From: Methanospirillum hungatei | GTDB lineage: Archaea; Halobacteriota; Methanomicrobia; Methanomicrobiales; Methanospirillaceae | DNA: 64,000 bases | Direction: 5' to 3' | Assembly (NCBI RefSeq): GCF_019263745.1 | Contig: NZ_CP077107.1 | Coordinates: forward strand, 62,001-126,000 | The notes under the pieces: model-generated | What the model saw: the letters and a program-made list of their open reading frames with translations, nothing else | Database searches by the model: none | What the model was told of the DNA's origin: nothing | Program-made: the position numbers and the translations under genes | In this document: piece by piece, positions 36,080 to 45,206 of the stretch | How positions within the stretch are numbered: the stretch's first letter is position 1 | Layout: every line of letters starts with the position of its first letter

Positions 36080-38473
36080 ATGGCCGTGCAGGATGATGAA
36101 TTCTTAACCCGCCTTCTTGCAACCTTTCGGGAGGAAGCAGCCGACCATCTTCAGGCAATTATTTCAGGTGTTCTTGATCTTGAAAAAAATTCAACTTGTA
36201 CGCAATCAGTTGAGATAGAGCCTGTATACCGAGCAACTCATAGTCTGAAAGGAGCTGCACGTGCTGTAGGACTCAAAGATATTGAATCTGTCTGTCAGCA
36301 TTTGGAATCTGTTTTTTCAGCAGTTCGGAAAGGAGATTTTATCCTACAATCTGAAGAATTTGATCTTGTGCATCAGGTAATATCCACGCTTGAGGCTCTT
36401 CTTGCGGGAGATACCGTGGTGAAAGCAGGTCCACTGATTTATAAACTAAAACAAATAGTTCCAATTTCAGGAGCATCTCAAAAATCAGGAACAACCAGTA
36501 TCCAGATTTCTGATTCTTCACATCATCAACATGCTCAGATACCTAAACAAGCTGAATACTTATCCCAACCATTACCATTATCATCTGCAATACATCCAGA
36601 ACAGGCAGACGTTATTAAGGAAACACAAATCAAACACGATAAATCTGATAAACTCTGCGAAGACTCCCCATCAGAGTTGCGATCTCAATTTGTTCCGTCT
36701 TTGACACAGGCAAGCACAACTGTTCGTATATCTGAAGAACGCCTTCGATCCTTGTATGAAGTCACTGATGATCTGTTGTCATACCGGCTTTCTTCCGGAG
36801 TTCGTCTTTCTGATTTAAAAGAGATTGCACAGATTATCCGGACATGGAGGTGGAATATGAACCGGATAGAAGGCGATGTTTCTCATCTGAAGCGTCAGAT
36901 TTTGGATAATCAGGATTCCATTGAAAGATTAGTATCATTTATTGATGTGACTCGGGATTTGATAGGAAGTTGCGAAACAAAACTTGATTCAACTATCAAA
37001 TCAATGATTCAGGATCAATATGAGATGGATTCTGTCATCACTGGCCTTATTGAAAATATCAGGGAAGTAGTACTCACTCCGTTCTCCACCCTTTCTGATT
37101 CATATCCCCGGATGATACGTGACATTGCAAGAGAACAGAATAAACAGGTAAATCTTTCTATTTCTGGCTCTGATATTGAAATTGATCGGAGAATTTTGGA
37201 GATTATCAAAGATCCAATGATCCATATTCTTCGGAATGCAGTTGATCATGGTATAGAACCGGCGGACTTGAGAGTCAGTATGCATAAACCACCAGGGGGA
37301 GAGATCTCTATTGAAATAGTCCATAATCGGGCGAATCAGATAACAATTACTGTGAGAGATGACGGACAAGGAATTAATACGGATGCTGCGAGTGAGGCTG
37401 CTGTTGAAAAAGGTTTTATTACACGTGAAGAAGCAGAACGGATGCCTTCAGATCAAAAAGCATTGTTGGTTTTTCGTTCAGGATTTTCTACCTCAAAAAC
37501 AGTATCAACGGTTTCCGGTCGAGGTCTTGGCCTTGCGATAGTCCAGGAGAAGGTTAACCAGATTGGTGGTAGTATTGATATCAAAACTATTCCTGGAAAA
37601 GGAACAACCTTCTCACTTAACATACCTGTAACCTTGTCAACATTCAGAGGACTTTTAGTATATGTAGAAAACCGACCATTTTTTTTCCCTCTTGATCAGG
37701 TTGAACGGGTGTTGATTCCGGATGCAGATGATATTTCTACTATTGAGGGACGTACTGTCATTCAATTTGAAGGTCAATTAATTCCGGTAGTTATGCTTAA
37801 TTCGATTCTTCAATTACCCGGTGGATCAGCAGAGCCAGAAGATGCACGTTCTTTTGTGTTGATAAATAATCAGGGAAAGGTTTTTGGGCTTATCGTTAGC
37901 CAGATATGTGGTGCTCAGGAGATTGTTGTCAGGGGACTGGGTCCACAGTTAAAAGAAGTTCGCTTCATCAGTGGCGTGGCTATTCTGAATAATAATACTG
38001 TTGTACCGGTTTTGCAGGTCGATGATCTTGTCCAGGCGATGCAGGGTGTGGACACAACAGTTGGAATGAAGAATGATCTCTCCTCCTCATTATCCGGAAG
38101 ACAAAAAATAATGGTGGTGGAAGATTCAATCACCTCCCGCATGCTTCTTAAAAATATCCTTGAAGGTTCTGGTTATGAGGTAGAGACTGCTGTTGATGGA
38201 TTAGATGCATTTACAAAGTTGAAGACAACACAAGTAGATCTTGTTGTATCAGATGTAGATATGCCACGAATGAGTGGTTTTGTCCTGACAGAAAAAATTC
38301 GTTCTGAAAAAAACCTTGTTGATCTTCCGGTAATACTGGTTACATCGCTGGATTCCAGGGAAGATCGGGAACATGGAATTACTGTCGGGGCAAATGCATA
38401 TATTATTAAATCAAGTTTTGATCAAAGCAACCTCATTGACGTGATCAAGCGATTGATAGGTGCGGGAAGATAA
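36080..38473 (+). CDS. cheA: CheA histidine kinase fused to receiver domain (WspE-like hybrid)
   Basis: 797 residues. The Hpt domain has the phospho-acceptor His54 in RATHSLKGAARAVG. A ~150-residue Gln/Ser-rich linker lacks an evident P2 domain. Dimerisation helices start at ~215; the HATPase has HILRNAVDHGIEP, VRDDGQGIN and GRGLGLAIVQEKV; a CheW-like regulatory domain follows (LVYVENRPFFFPLDQVERV); the C-terminal receiver (~672-797) has VVEDSITSR and the Asp in VVSDVDMPRM. Fusion of CheA to a receiver is typical of Wsp and Frz-like systems, where the receiver tunes kinase output. Its stop shares a base with the cheB start. Confidence 0.93.
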   Translation: MAVQDDEFLTRLLATFREEAADHLQAIISGVLDLEKNSTCTQSVEIEPVYRATHSLKGAARAVGLKDIESVCQHLESVFSAVRKGDFILQSEEFDLVHQVISTLEALLAGDTVVKAGPLIYKLKQIVPISGASQKSGTTSIQISDSSHHQHAQIPKQAEYLSQPLPLSSAIHPEQADVIKETQIKHDKSDKLCEDSPSELRSQFVPSLTQASTTVRISEERLRSLYEVTDDLLSYRLSSGVRLSDLKEIAQIIRTWRWNMNRIEGDVSHLKRQILDNQDSIERLVSFIDVTRDLIGSCETKLDSTIKSMIQDQYEMDSVITGLIENIREVVLTPFSTLSDSYPRMIRDIAREQNKQVNLSISGSDIEIDRRILEIIKDPMIHILRNAVDHGIEPADLRVSMHKPPGGEISIEIVHNRANQITITVRDDGQGINTDAASEAAVEKGFITREEAERMPSDQKALLVFRSGFSTSKTVSTVSGRGLGLAIVQEKVNQIGGSIDIKTIPGKGTTFSLNIPVTLSTFRGLLVYVENRPFFFPLDQVERVLIPDADDISTIEGRTVIQFEGQLIPVVMLNSILQLPGGSAEPEDARSFVLINNQGKVFGLIVSQICGAQEIVVRGLGPQLKEVRFISGVAILNNNTVVPVLQVDDLVQAMQGVDTTVGMKNDLSSSLSGRQKIMVVEDSITSRMLLKNILEGSGYEVETAVDGLDAFTKLKTTQVDLVVSDVDMPRMSGFVLTEKIRSEKNLVDLPVILVTSLDSREDREHGITVGANAYIIKSSFDQSNLIDVIKRLIGAGR

Positions 38474-39522
38474 TGATTCGTGTTCTCCTGGTAGATGACT
38501 CTGAAGTAACACTCATGGTTCTTCAGAGTATATTAGAAAAAGAACCAGATATATCAGTAATCGGGCGAGCGAAAAATGGCCGGGAAGCCATCGCTTTAGC
38601 ATCACGATGGGCTCCTGATATAATCACGATGGATATCAACATGCCTGATTTGGATGGTTTTGTCACAACCAGAAAAATCATGGAAAATACACCCACACCC
38701 ATCATTATTGTGAGTGGCATTGATAATCTTGAGGAAATTCGTGCTTCGTTTCGTGCCGTTGAAGCAGGAGCGCTTGGTGTATTTCGAAAACCACCGGGAT
38801 ATGACGATCCCGAGTTTAGGTCCGCTTCATTAGAACTCATTTCTGCAATCAGAACCTTTTCTGAAGTCAAAGTGATCAGAAGAAGGAGTTCAGGTAATAA
38901 TGGGAACCACGACGAACCAGAAAAAATTACCGTCCCGTTTCGAATAAGTCAGGATATTCGCGTTGTTCTGATTGGGGCATCTACAGGAGGGCCTCAAGCG
39001 GTTCAGGAGATTTTACAGAATATGAAACCTGATTTTTCTCTTCCTATGGTTCTTGTTCAACACATGTCCCCCGGGTTTATTGAAGGATTAAGTCTCTGGC
39101 TGAAAGAATCAACCGGTTTTCAAACCAAAATAGCTGAAGAAGGGGAAATAATAATACCAGGAGTTTTATATATCGCACCTGATGGGAAGCATACTGGGAT
39201 TACCTCTGATCTCTCCATCGAGTTCTCAAACACGGAACCAGAACATAATCTTCGCCCTTCTGTTTCTTATCTTTTCAGATCTGCTGCAAAAAATCTGGGA
39301 TCCAAGTCTCTTGGTGTTTTACTGACAGGAATGGGTTCTGATGGAGCAGAAGAACTCCTACAGATCAGACAAAAGGGTGGCTGCACTATTATTCAGGACC
39401 GGGAAAGCTCTTTTGTTTATGGTATGCCTGGGGCAGCTGAAGCAAGACATGCAGGAATGTTTTCTCTCCCACCAAAGCAAATTGCTGAATTTTTGCATTC
39501 AATATCATTAAGGAGTTTATAG
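38473..39522 (+). CDS. cheB: CheB methylesterase with receiver domain (WspF-like)
   Basis: 349 residues. Receiver at 1-125 with phospho-acceptor Asp54 (ITMDINMPDL). Methylesterase domain at ~160-345 with catalytic triad Ser170 (IGASTGGPQ), His197 (VQHMSPG) and Asp290 (TGMGSDGA). It removes methyl groups from receptor glutamates and is activated by phosphorylation from CheA. Start ATG at 38473 shares a base with the cheA stop (TAATG). Confidence 0.94.
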   Translation: MIRVLLVDDSEVTLMVLQSILEKEPDISVIGRAKNGREAIALASRWAPDIITMDINMPDLDGFVTTRKIMENTPTPIIIVSGIDNLEEIRASFRAVEAGALGVFRKPPGYDDPEFRSASLELISAIRTFSEVKVIRRRSSGNNGNHDEPEKITVPFRISQDIRVVLIGASTGGPQAVQEILQNMKPDFSLPMVLVQHMSPGFIEGLSLWLKESTGFQTKIAEEGEIIIPGVLYIAPDGKHTGITSDLSIEFSNTEPEHNLRPSVSYLFRSAAKNLGSKSLGVLLTGMGSDGAEELLQIRQKGGCTIIQDRESSFVYGMPGAAEARHAGMFSLPPKQIAEFLHSISLRSL

Positions 39523-39524
39523 AG

Positions 39525-40877
39525 ATGACAGGTTCATATAAGATACTTGTCGTAGAAGATAGTAAAACTCAGGCCGATTTACTTTGTTATTACCTGACTC
39601 AAGCAGGATATCATGCTATCCCGGTAGATTGTCCGGCATCGGCATTTACATTATTATCAGACTCTTCAGTTGATCTTATACTGACAGATATTATTATGCC
39701 AGGAATGGATGGATATGTTTTTTGTCATACCTTACGCAATGATCCAAAATATTCCTCTATTCCTATTGTTTTTGTATCGCAGCTTTCAGATCCTGCAGAT
39801 ATTATAAAAGGGCTGTGTTGTGGGGCGAATAATTTTATTATAAAACCTGTCCGGAAAGAGCAACTTATTAGCGAAGTAAACAATATTTTTTCGCTAAAAA
39901 TGAATGCATCGCAGGGACATGAAGATGCTGGAGGGGTTCTGCCCTTTCATTATGAGAATCACACCTATTCCATACGCTCATCCCGGTATGATCTGTTAAG
40001 AATTCTCTTATCAATATATCAGACTGCCGCCCAAAAAAATTCTGAACTTGAACAAACCACCCGTGAATTGAATGATTTTTCGCAACATCTGGAAGAACTA
40101 GTCAAGGAACGAACACAGGCTTTATCAGTTACGAATGAGATTGTAGAACACCTTCTGATGCAGAGAACAGAACTGATAACCAGGATCGGCCATGATTTAA
40201 AAACTCCGTTGACACCTCTGTATGCATTTTTACCATATTTGTTACGTAAAGAGACAGATCCAGACAAAAAGGAGATTCTTTCCCTTCTCGTAAAGGATGT
40301 AACAGTGCTCAAGCAATTAGTTGAACGTATTTTAAAAATGTCTCATATTTCAATCGACTCGTTCTCCGAGGAGAAAACAAATGCTGATATTCATCTGATT
40401 TCACTTGAAGTCCTGGGTAACCATTCATATCTGATTGAGCAAAAAGGAATTCAGGTGAAAAATTACATTCGGCCACTATCATTTTGCAAAATATCACACT
40501 TTCACATTATGACTATAATGGAAAACCTTGTCTCTAATGCTATTAATTATAATTCAGATGGGGGAACAATCACGTTATCTTGTGAACAGGAAGGATATAA
40601 CCAGGTTCTTACGATAGAGGATACCGGAATTGGTCTTACTTCAGAACAAACTGTCAGAGTGTTTGAGGATTTTTATAAGGCCGATGAATCGAGACATGAC
40701 CATAATGCACATGGCCTTGGATTGTCAATTGTAAGGCGAATCGTGACATTGTATGGGGGCTTTGTATCAGTATATAGTCCAGGTCCAGGCCGTGGGTCCA
40801 CATTTCAGGTAGTACTACCTTATCCTGAAAAAGAATCCTATGATATGAATATCCAGAATGGGGAAAATAATGGATAA
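39525..40877 (+). CDS. Receiver-histidine kinase (HDLKTPL type), cluster output candidate
   Basis: 450 residues. Receiver domain 1-125 (VVEDSKTQAD, Asp about 53 in LTDIIMPGMDGY). A conserved but unnamed segment follows (~135-170: YENHTYSIRSSRYDLLRILL...NSELE), then a coiled coil, a HisKA domain with H-box IGHDLKTPLTP (His about 223) and an HATPase (NLVSNAINYN, TIEDTGIGL, GLGLSIVRRI). No membrane or PAS domain. It starts 2 nt after cheB and has AGGAG at 39511-39515. Likely phosphorylated by CheA on its receiver, controlling its own kinase; the downstream partner is not in the window. Confidence 0.9.
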   Translation: MTGSYKILVVEDSKTQADLLCYYLTQAGYHAIPVDCPASAFTLLSDSSVDLILTDIIMPGMDGYVFCHTLRNDPKYSSIPIVFVSQLSDPADIIKGLCCGANNFIIKPVRKEQLISEVNNIFSLKMNASQGHEDAGGVLPFHYENHTYSIRSSRYDLLRILLSIYQTAAQKNSELEQTTRELNDFSQHLEELVKERTQALSVTNEIVEHLLMQRTELITRIGHDLKTPLTPLYAFLPYLLRKETDPDKKEILSLLVKDVTVLKQLVERILKMSHISIDSFSEEKTNADIHLISLEVLGNHSYLIEQKGIQVKNYIRPLSFCKISHFHIMTIMENLVSNAINYNSDGGTITLSCEQEGYNQVLTIEDTGIGLTSEQTVRVFEDFYKADESRHDHNAHGLGLSIVRRIVTLYGGFVSVYSPGPGRGSTFQVVLPYPEKESYDMNIQNGENNG

Positions 40878-42171
40878 TTCAGAATATTGTCCGGTTTCTA
40901 TCCTTGTTGCTGAGGATAGTAAAACTCAAGCTGAAATTCTAAAACATCTGCTCAATAATGCCGGGTATGACGTAAAAGTGGCATATAATGGACGAATAGC
41001 TCTTGAAGAAATACATAAGAAACTTCCGACTATTGTTCTGACTGATGTAATAATGCCTGAAATGAACGGATATGAATTATGTAAAGAGATTAAATCAGAT
41101 CCAAAGACCCGGCATATTCCAGTTATCCTGGTTACTCAGTTATTTGATCCTGGTGATGTTCTTTCCGGTCTGGAATGTGGAGCAGATAATTTTATTATCA
41201 AACCCTATGATTCAAAATATCTGTTAGACCGTATTCAGGTAGTCTTGGCAAATCAGTCCTATACTATTGATGAACCTGATATAAGTATGGTACCGGTTTT
41301 TTACTCTGGAAAAACTCATGAGATAGCTTCGAGCCGACAACAGATTTTAAATATTCTTCTTTCAACGTATGAAATAGCCATTTCCAAAAATAATGAACTC
41401 ATCGAAGCAAAAGACAGACTTGCGTTGGTAAACGATCAACTAAGTGATGCAAATGATGAACTTTTGCGTATGAATGATGATCTCAAAAATGAGATCGCAG
41501 AACGCAAACGGGTTGAACAATCCCTCTCAATGGCAAATAAAAAACTTGGTCTGCTGTCATCAATCACCAGGCATGACATGAAAAATACCATGATGGCACT
41601 GCTTTCGTATAATGAACTGGCCCGGATGGATAATGTTGATAATCCATTTACCCAGTATCTTCAGAAAGAGTCCATGCTGTTATCCCGTCTTTCTGCTCAG
41701 ATTGAATTTACACGGCTTTATGAAGAATTAGGTGTAAAAGGAGCAGTATGGATTCATCTTGAGAATCTCATAACCAAAATGAGTTCGTCTTTTTCACAGA
41801 TTATGACACAAATTAGTCCCAGTATTGTTTCGTACGAAATATTTGTAGATCCTCTCATTGAAAAAGTGTTTTATAATCTGTTTGATAATGCTATTCGTCA
41901 TGGGGAGAGAGTCACTCGTATTACAATATCAGCAAATGAAAGTGAAGGTTTTCTTCACATCTTTATTGCTGACGATGGTATAGGTGTTGCTGATGAAGAT
42001 AAAGAAAAGATATTCGGGCGGGGGTATGGGAAAAATACTGGTCTTGGATTATTTCTGGTTAGAGAAATACTTTCAATTACTAGCATTACCATAGCAGAAA
42101 CCGGAAAAAAAGACCAAGGTGCTTGTTTCAAATTGAGTATTCCAAGGGTTCACTTTCGAAAAGGCTGTTAA
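40870..42171 (+). CDS. Receiver-histidine kinase (RHD type), cluster output candidate
   Basis: 433 residues from ATG 40870 (an ATG four codons upstream, at 40858, is also possible). The receiver domain (VAEDSKTQAE, Asp in LTDVIMPEMNGY) and the following segment (PVFYSGKTHEIASSRQQILN) closely resemble those of the preceding gene, so the two arose by duplication. The kinase half differs: its H-box is of the SITRHDMKNTMMALL type (His about 234), as in the giant kinase at 3797, with LFDNAIRHG, ADDGIGV and GLGLFLVREIL. The start overlaps the previous stop. It ends the chemosensory cluster. Confidence 0.88.
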   Translation: MDNSEYCPVSILVAEDSKTQAEILKHLLNNAGYDVKVAYNGRIALEEIHKKLPTIVLTDVIMPEMNGYELCKEIKSDPKTRHIPVILVTQLFDPGDVLSGLECGADNFIIKPYDSKYLLDRIQVVLANQSYTIDEPDISMVPVFYSGKTHEIASSRQQILNILLSTYEIAISKNNELIEAKDRLALVNDQLSDANDELLRMNDDLKNEIAERKRVEQSLSMANKKLGLLSSITRHDMKNTMMALLSYNELARMDNVDNPFTQYLQKESMLLSRLSAQIEFTRLYEELGVKGAVWIHLENLITKMSSSFSQIMTQISPSIVSYEIFVDPLIEKVFYNLFDNAIRHGERVTRITISANESEGFLHIFIADDGIGVADEDKEKIFGRGYGKNTGLGLFLVREILSITSITIAETGKKDQGACFKLSIPRVHFRKGC

Positions 42172-42231
42172 GGATAAAATCATACAAATACCCCCTCTTT
42201 CACATTCATGTTTTGTTAAGTTTTGATAGTT

Positions 42232-44352
42232 ATGGCATCAGCTAAAGATATGGATTCAGTAGAAATAACAGATCGTGACGCAGACTGGCATCGGTTTTTA
42301 AAGACACGATATAAAAAAGAGCTGGATGAATTATCCCGTGAATATCCGTATACACGTTCACTTTATATCAATTACCGGGATATTGAGAGTTTTGGTAAAA
42401 CAGGAACAGAACTTGCGGATGAACTCTTAGATAATCCTGGAAAAGTTATCGGTGATATTAAGGATGCTATCAGAACTCATAGACTTGTAAAAACCCGGAA
42501 AAAAGAAGAACAACCTGACATTAATGTACGGTTTATTAACCTTCCCCGGAAAATTGCAATCAGAGAGATACGATCGGATCATATTGGGAAATTTATTAGC
42601 GTTGAAGGGATCCTTCGGAAAACCACTGAAGTCCGACCACGAATTACTCTTGCTGTATTTCGCTGTCCCTCTGGTCATCGGACTGTGAAAGCCCAATCTT
42701 ATGGTCCTTTTGTAGAACCTGACGGATGTCAGGCTGATGGATGCACTCAAAAAAAGCTTGAACTGATTCCACGGTTTTCCCGGTTTGTTGATTCCCAAAA
42801 ACTCAGAATACAAGAGTCCCCGGAGGGTCTTCGTGGAGGAGAACAACCACAGACAATTGATCTTGATGTAACAGACGATATTTGTGGTATTGTAGCTCCT
42901 GGAGATCGTATTGTCGTCAATGGCATCCTCAGATCCATGCAGCGGAATTCTTACGGAACTAAATCTACCATTTTTGATATTTACGTAGAATGTAATTCTA
43001 TCGAGGTGGCAGAAAAAGAGTTTGAAGAGGTTAATATCAGTGAAGAGGATGAAAAAGAGATCCGGAGTCTATCAACCGATCCAAATATCTATCGGAAAAT
43101 TGCACATTCCATCGCTCCGACCATTTATGGTGTTGATGATGTTAAGGATGCAATCGCTCTTCAGCTGTTTGGTGGAATTGCCAAGGAGATGCCTGATGGG
43201 AGCAGACTACGTGGAGACATTCATGTTCTGTTAATAGGAGATCCAGGAATTGCAAAATCTCAGATGCTTCGGTACGTTGTCCGGCTCTCTCCTCGTGCTA
43301 TTTATACCTCCGGACAATCCACGACCTCTGCAGGTCTTACTGCCACTGCGGTAAAGGATGAATTTGGAGATGGACGATGGACACTTGAAGCCGGTGCTCT
43401 TGTTCTTGCTGACATGGGTGTTGCCTGTGTAGATGAGATGGATAAGATGGAAAAGCATGATCGGAGTGCTCTTCACGAAGCGATGGAACAACAGTCTATC
43501 TCGGTTGCAAAAGCAGGAATTACTGCCACTTTGAAATCAAGGTGTGCTCTTCTTGGTGCTGCAAACCCAAAATATGGGCGGTTTGATGATTTTGTTCCAA
43601 TTGGTGATCAGATCAATATGCCACCATCCCTTCTTTCACGTTTTGATCTCATTTTTGTCCTGACAGATAAACCAGAACATGAACGTGATCTTGCAATTGC
43701 TGAACATATTATTAAAGCACACAGTGTTGGAGAACTTATTGCTCAGCACACCCGTGATCCCATCCCTGGTGTGGATGATGAATACATCACCGAACAGTTA
43801 AAACCAGTCACTCCGGAGATTGATCCGGCGATGTTCCGGAAGTATGTTGCATATGCTAAACGAAGTTGTTTCCCCCGGCTTGAGGATGAGGCTCGTGAGG
43901 CTCTGATTGCATACTATATGAAATTACGAGATCTTGCTGATGCCAACAAACCTGTACCGGTTACTGCCAGACAACTCGAAGCTATCGTCAGATTAGCAGA
44001 AGCATCTGCTCGGATCAGACTTTCGCCTATAATAGAAAAGAGTGATGCAGAGCGGGTAATTACTATCATTGATACCTGTCTCAGACAAGTAGCTTATGAT
44101 CCATCAAGTGGGTCTTTTGACATTGATATGCTCGCAACCGGAGTGTCAAAAAGCAAACGGGATCTTATTAGGACTATTAAGCAGGCTATACGGGATATTG
44201 CTGATGAAAATGGTCGTGCACATAAACCAGATGTCATTGAAATTGTACGTCAACAGGGTTTTGACCGTGATGAAGTTGAGCGACAACTCACTGCAATGCT
44301 CCGTTCTGGAGAAGCCATGGAGCCAAAACATGATGTGGTTAAGCTGATATAA
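42232..44352 (+). CDS. mcm: MCM replicative DNA helicase
   Basis: 706 residues. The N-terminal domain carries a zinc site around Cys145, His149, Cys166 and Cys171 (CPSGH ... CQADGC). AAA+ motifs: Walker A GDPGIAKS (336-343), Walker B CVDEMDK (399-405), sensor-1 LGAANPKYGR and arginine finger LLSRFDLIF. A winged-helix-like region ends the protein. It forms the hexameric replicative helicase. A TTG at 42223 would add three residues; ATG 42232 is chosen. It has no intein. It follows the chemosensory cluster with a 60-nt gap. Confidence 0.96.
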   Translation: MASAKDMDSVEITDRDADWHRFLKTRYKKELDELSREYPYTRSLYINYRDIESFGKTGTELADELLDNPGKVIGDIKDAIRTHRLVKTRKKEEQPDINVRFINLPRKIAIREIRSDHIGKFISVEGILRKTTEVRPRITLAVFRCPSGHRTVKAQSYGPFVEPDGCQADGCTQKKLELIPRFSRFVDSQKLRIQESPEGLRGGEQPQTIDLDVTDDICGIVAPGDRIVVNGILRSMQRNSYGTKSTIFDIYVECNSIEVAEKEFEEVNISEEDEKEIRSLSTDPNIYRKIAHSIAPTIYGVDDVKDAIALQLFGGIAKEMPDGSRLRGDIHVLLIGDPGIAKSQMLRYVVRLSPRAIYTSGQSTTSAGLTATAVKDEFGDGRWTLEAGALVLADMGVACVDEMDKMEKHDRSALHEAMEQQSISVAKAGITATLKSRCALLGAANPKYGRFDDFVPIGDQINMPPSLLSRFDLIFVLTDKPEHERDLAIAEHIIKAHSVGELIAQHTRDPIPGVDDEYITEQLKPVTPEIDPAMFRKYVAYAKRSCFPRLEDEAREALIAYYMKLRDLADANKPVPVTARQLEAIVRLAEASARIRLSPIIEKSDAERVITIIDTCLRQVAYDPSSGSFDIDMLATGVSKSKRDLIRTIKQAIRDIADENGRAHKPDVIEIVRQQGFDRDEVERQLTAMLRSGEAMEPKHDVVKLI

Positions 44353-44414
44353 TTTTCTCGAAATTGATATGATGATGAGAACCCTGTTAACAGGAGCGGT
44401 CTATTGTATAAGGT

Positions 44415-45188
44415 ATGATGTTTCCACTGGTGCAATACCGATCTGCACCCCGCATTTTTCTTGTTTTTATGATCTTTCTCATCTCTCTTCTTGTTTGCGG
44501 TGGCGGGTGTGCTGTATTTGCTGAAAAGATCTCAACAACTCTTACTATCGGTACAGATCCGGTAGATCCTGGAGAAAGCCTCCCGTTCACGGTTTCTGGA
44601 ATCCTGACCGATGGCGATGGAAATGTTATGGGTAACAAAAAAGTAACGCTTGAACAATTAAAATCAGATGATCCAAATAGCGAGTATGAATTTCTTGCTG
44701 TCGCTACCACAGATATTGATGGTGTATATACATTCAAACGACCAGAAGCAGCCCCAGCGGAGTTTCTTCGTGTAAAGTTTAATGGAAATTCTCAGTTTGA
44801 GGGATCAGTAAGTGATATTGTATCTGGTCATATTACGAAGGAACCGCAAGTAAAAACTGGTGTTGTTCCTGCCGTAGCAAAATCGAACACATTAATAACT
44901 GCAAAAGCATCACCATCCAATCCCTCTCCAGGACAGACTGTATCTATAACCGGACAGCTTATGGGAGAAAATGGAACTCCTCTTGAAGGAAAAAAAGTTA
45001 TCTGTGAATCTTCAGACCGTGTTGGTACCAGAAGTGATTTTTCAATCCTTGGAATTTCAACAACGGATAAAAACGGATTTTTTAAATTTACTGTAGGTGG
45101 TGGTTCAACAACGACATATATTCAGGTTCATTTTGCTGGTGATGATTCTTATGAAGAATCATTCAGTAATTTGATAGTCGTTTTATAA
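44415..45188 (+). CDS. Secreted protein with two Ig-like (big-type) domains
   Basis: 257 residues. Signal peptide (hydrophobic ~14-36, ending near CAVFAEK). The mature part has two beta-sandwich repeats: TLTIGTDPVDPGESLPFTVS with DIDGVYTFKRPE, and TAKASPSNPSPGQTVSITGQ with DKNGFFKFTVGG and HFAGDDSYEES. Such modules are common in methanogen surface proteins. Function unknown. It is related to the opposite-strand protein at 48668-49423, which ends in FAGDDGYSPS. The ribosome binding site AAGGT overlaps the start region; ATG 44418 is an equally possible start. Confidence 0.8.
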   Translation: MMFPLVQYRSAPRIFLVFMIFLISLLVCGGGCAVFAEKISTTLTIGTDPVDPGESLPFTVSGILTDGDGNVMGNKKVTLEQLKSDDPNSEYEFLAVATTDIDGVYTFKRPEAAPAEFLRVKFNGNSQFEGSVSDIVSGHITKEPQVKTGVVPAVAKSNTLITAKASPSNPSPGQTVSITGQLMGENGTPLEGKKVICESSDRVGTRSDFSILGISTTDKNGFFKFTVGGGSTTTYIQVHFAGDDSYEESFSNLIVVL

Positions 45189-45206
45189 CCTATTTTTTAA
45201 TTCATT

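Noticed and set aside
30907-42171. Calling the chemosensory cluster an archaellum chemotaxis operon
   Set aside because: No cheY, cheC, cheD or archaellum gene is present, and CheR-TPR plus CheA-REC fusions fit alternative systems better.
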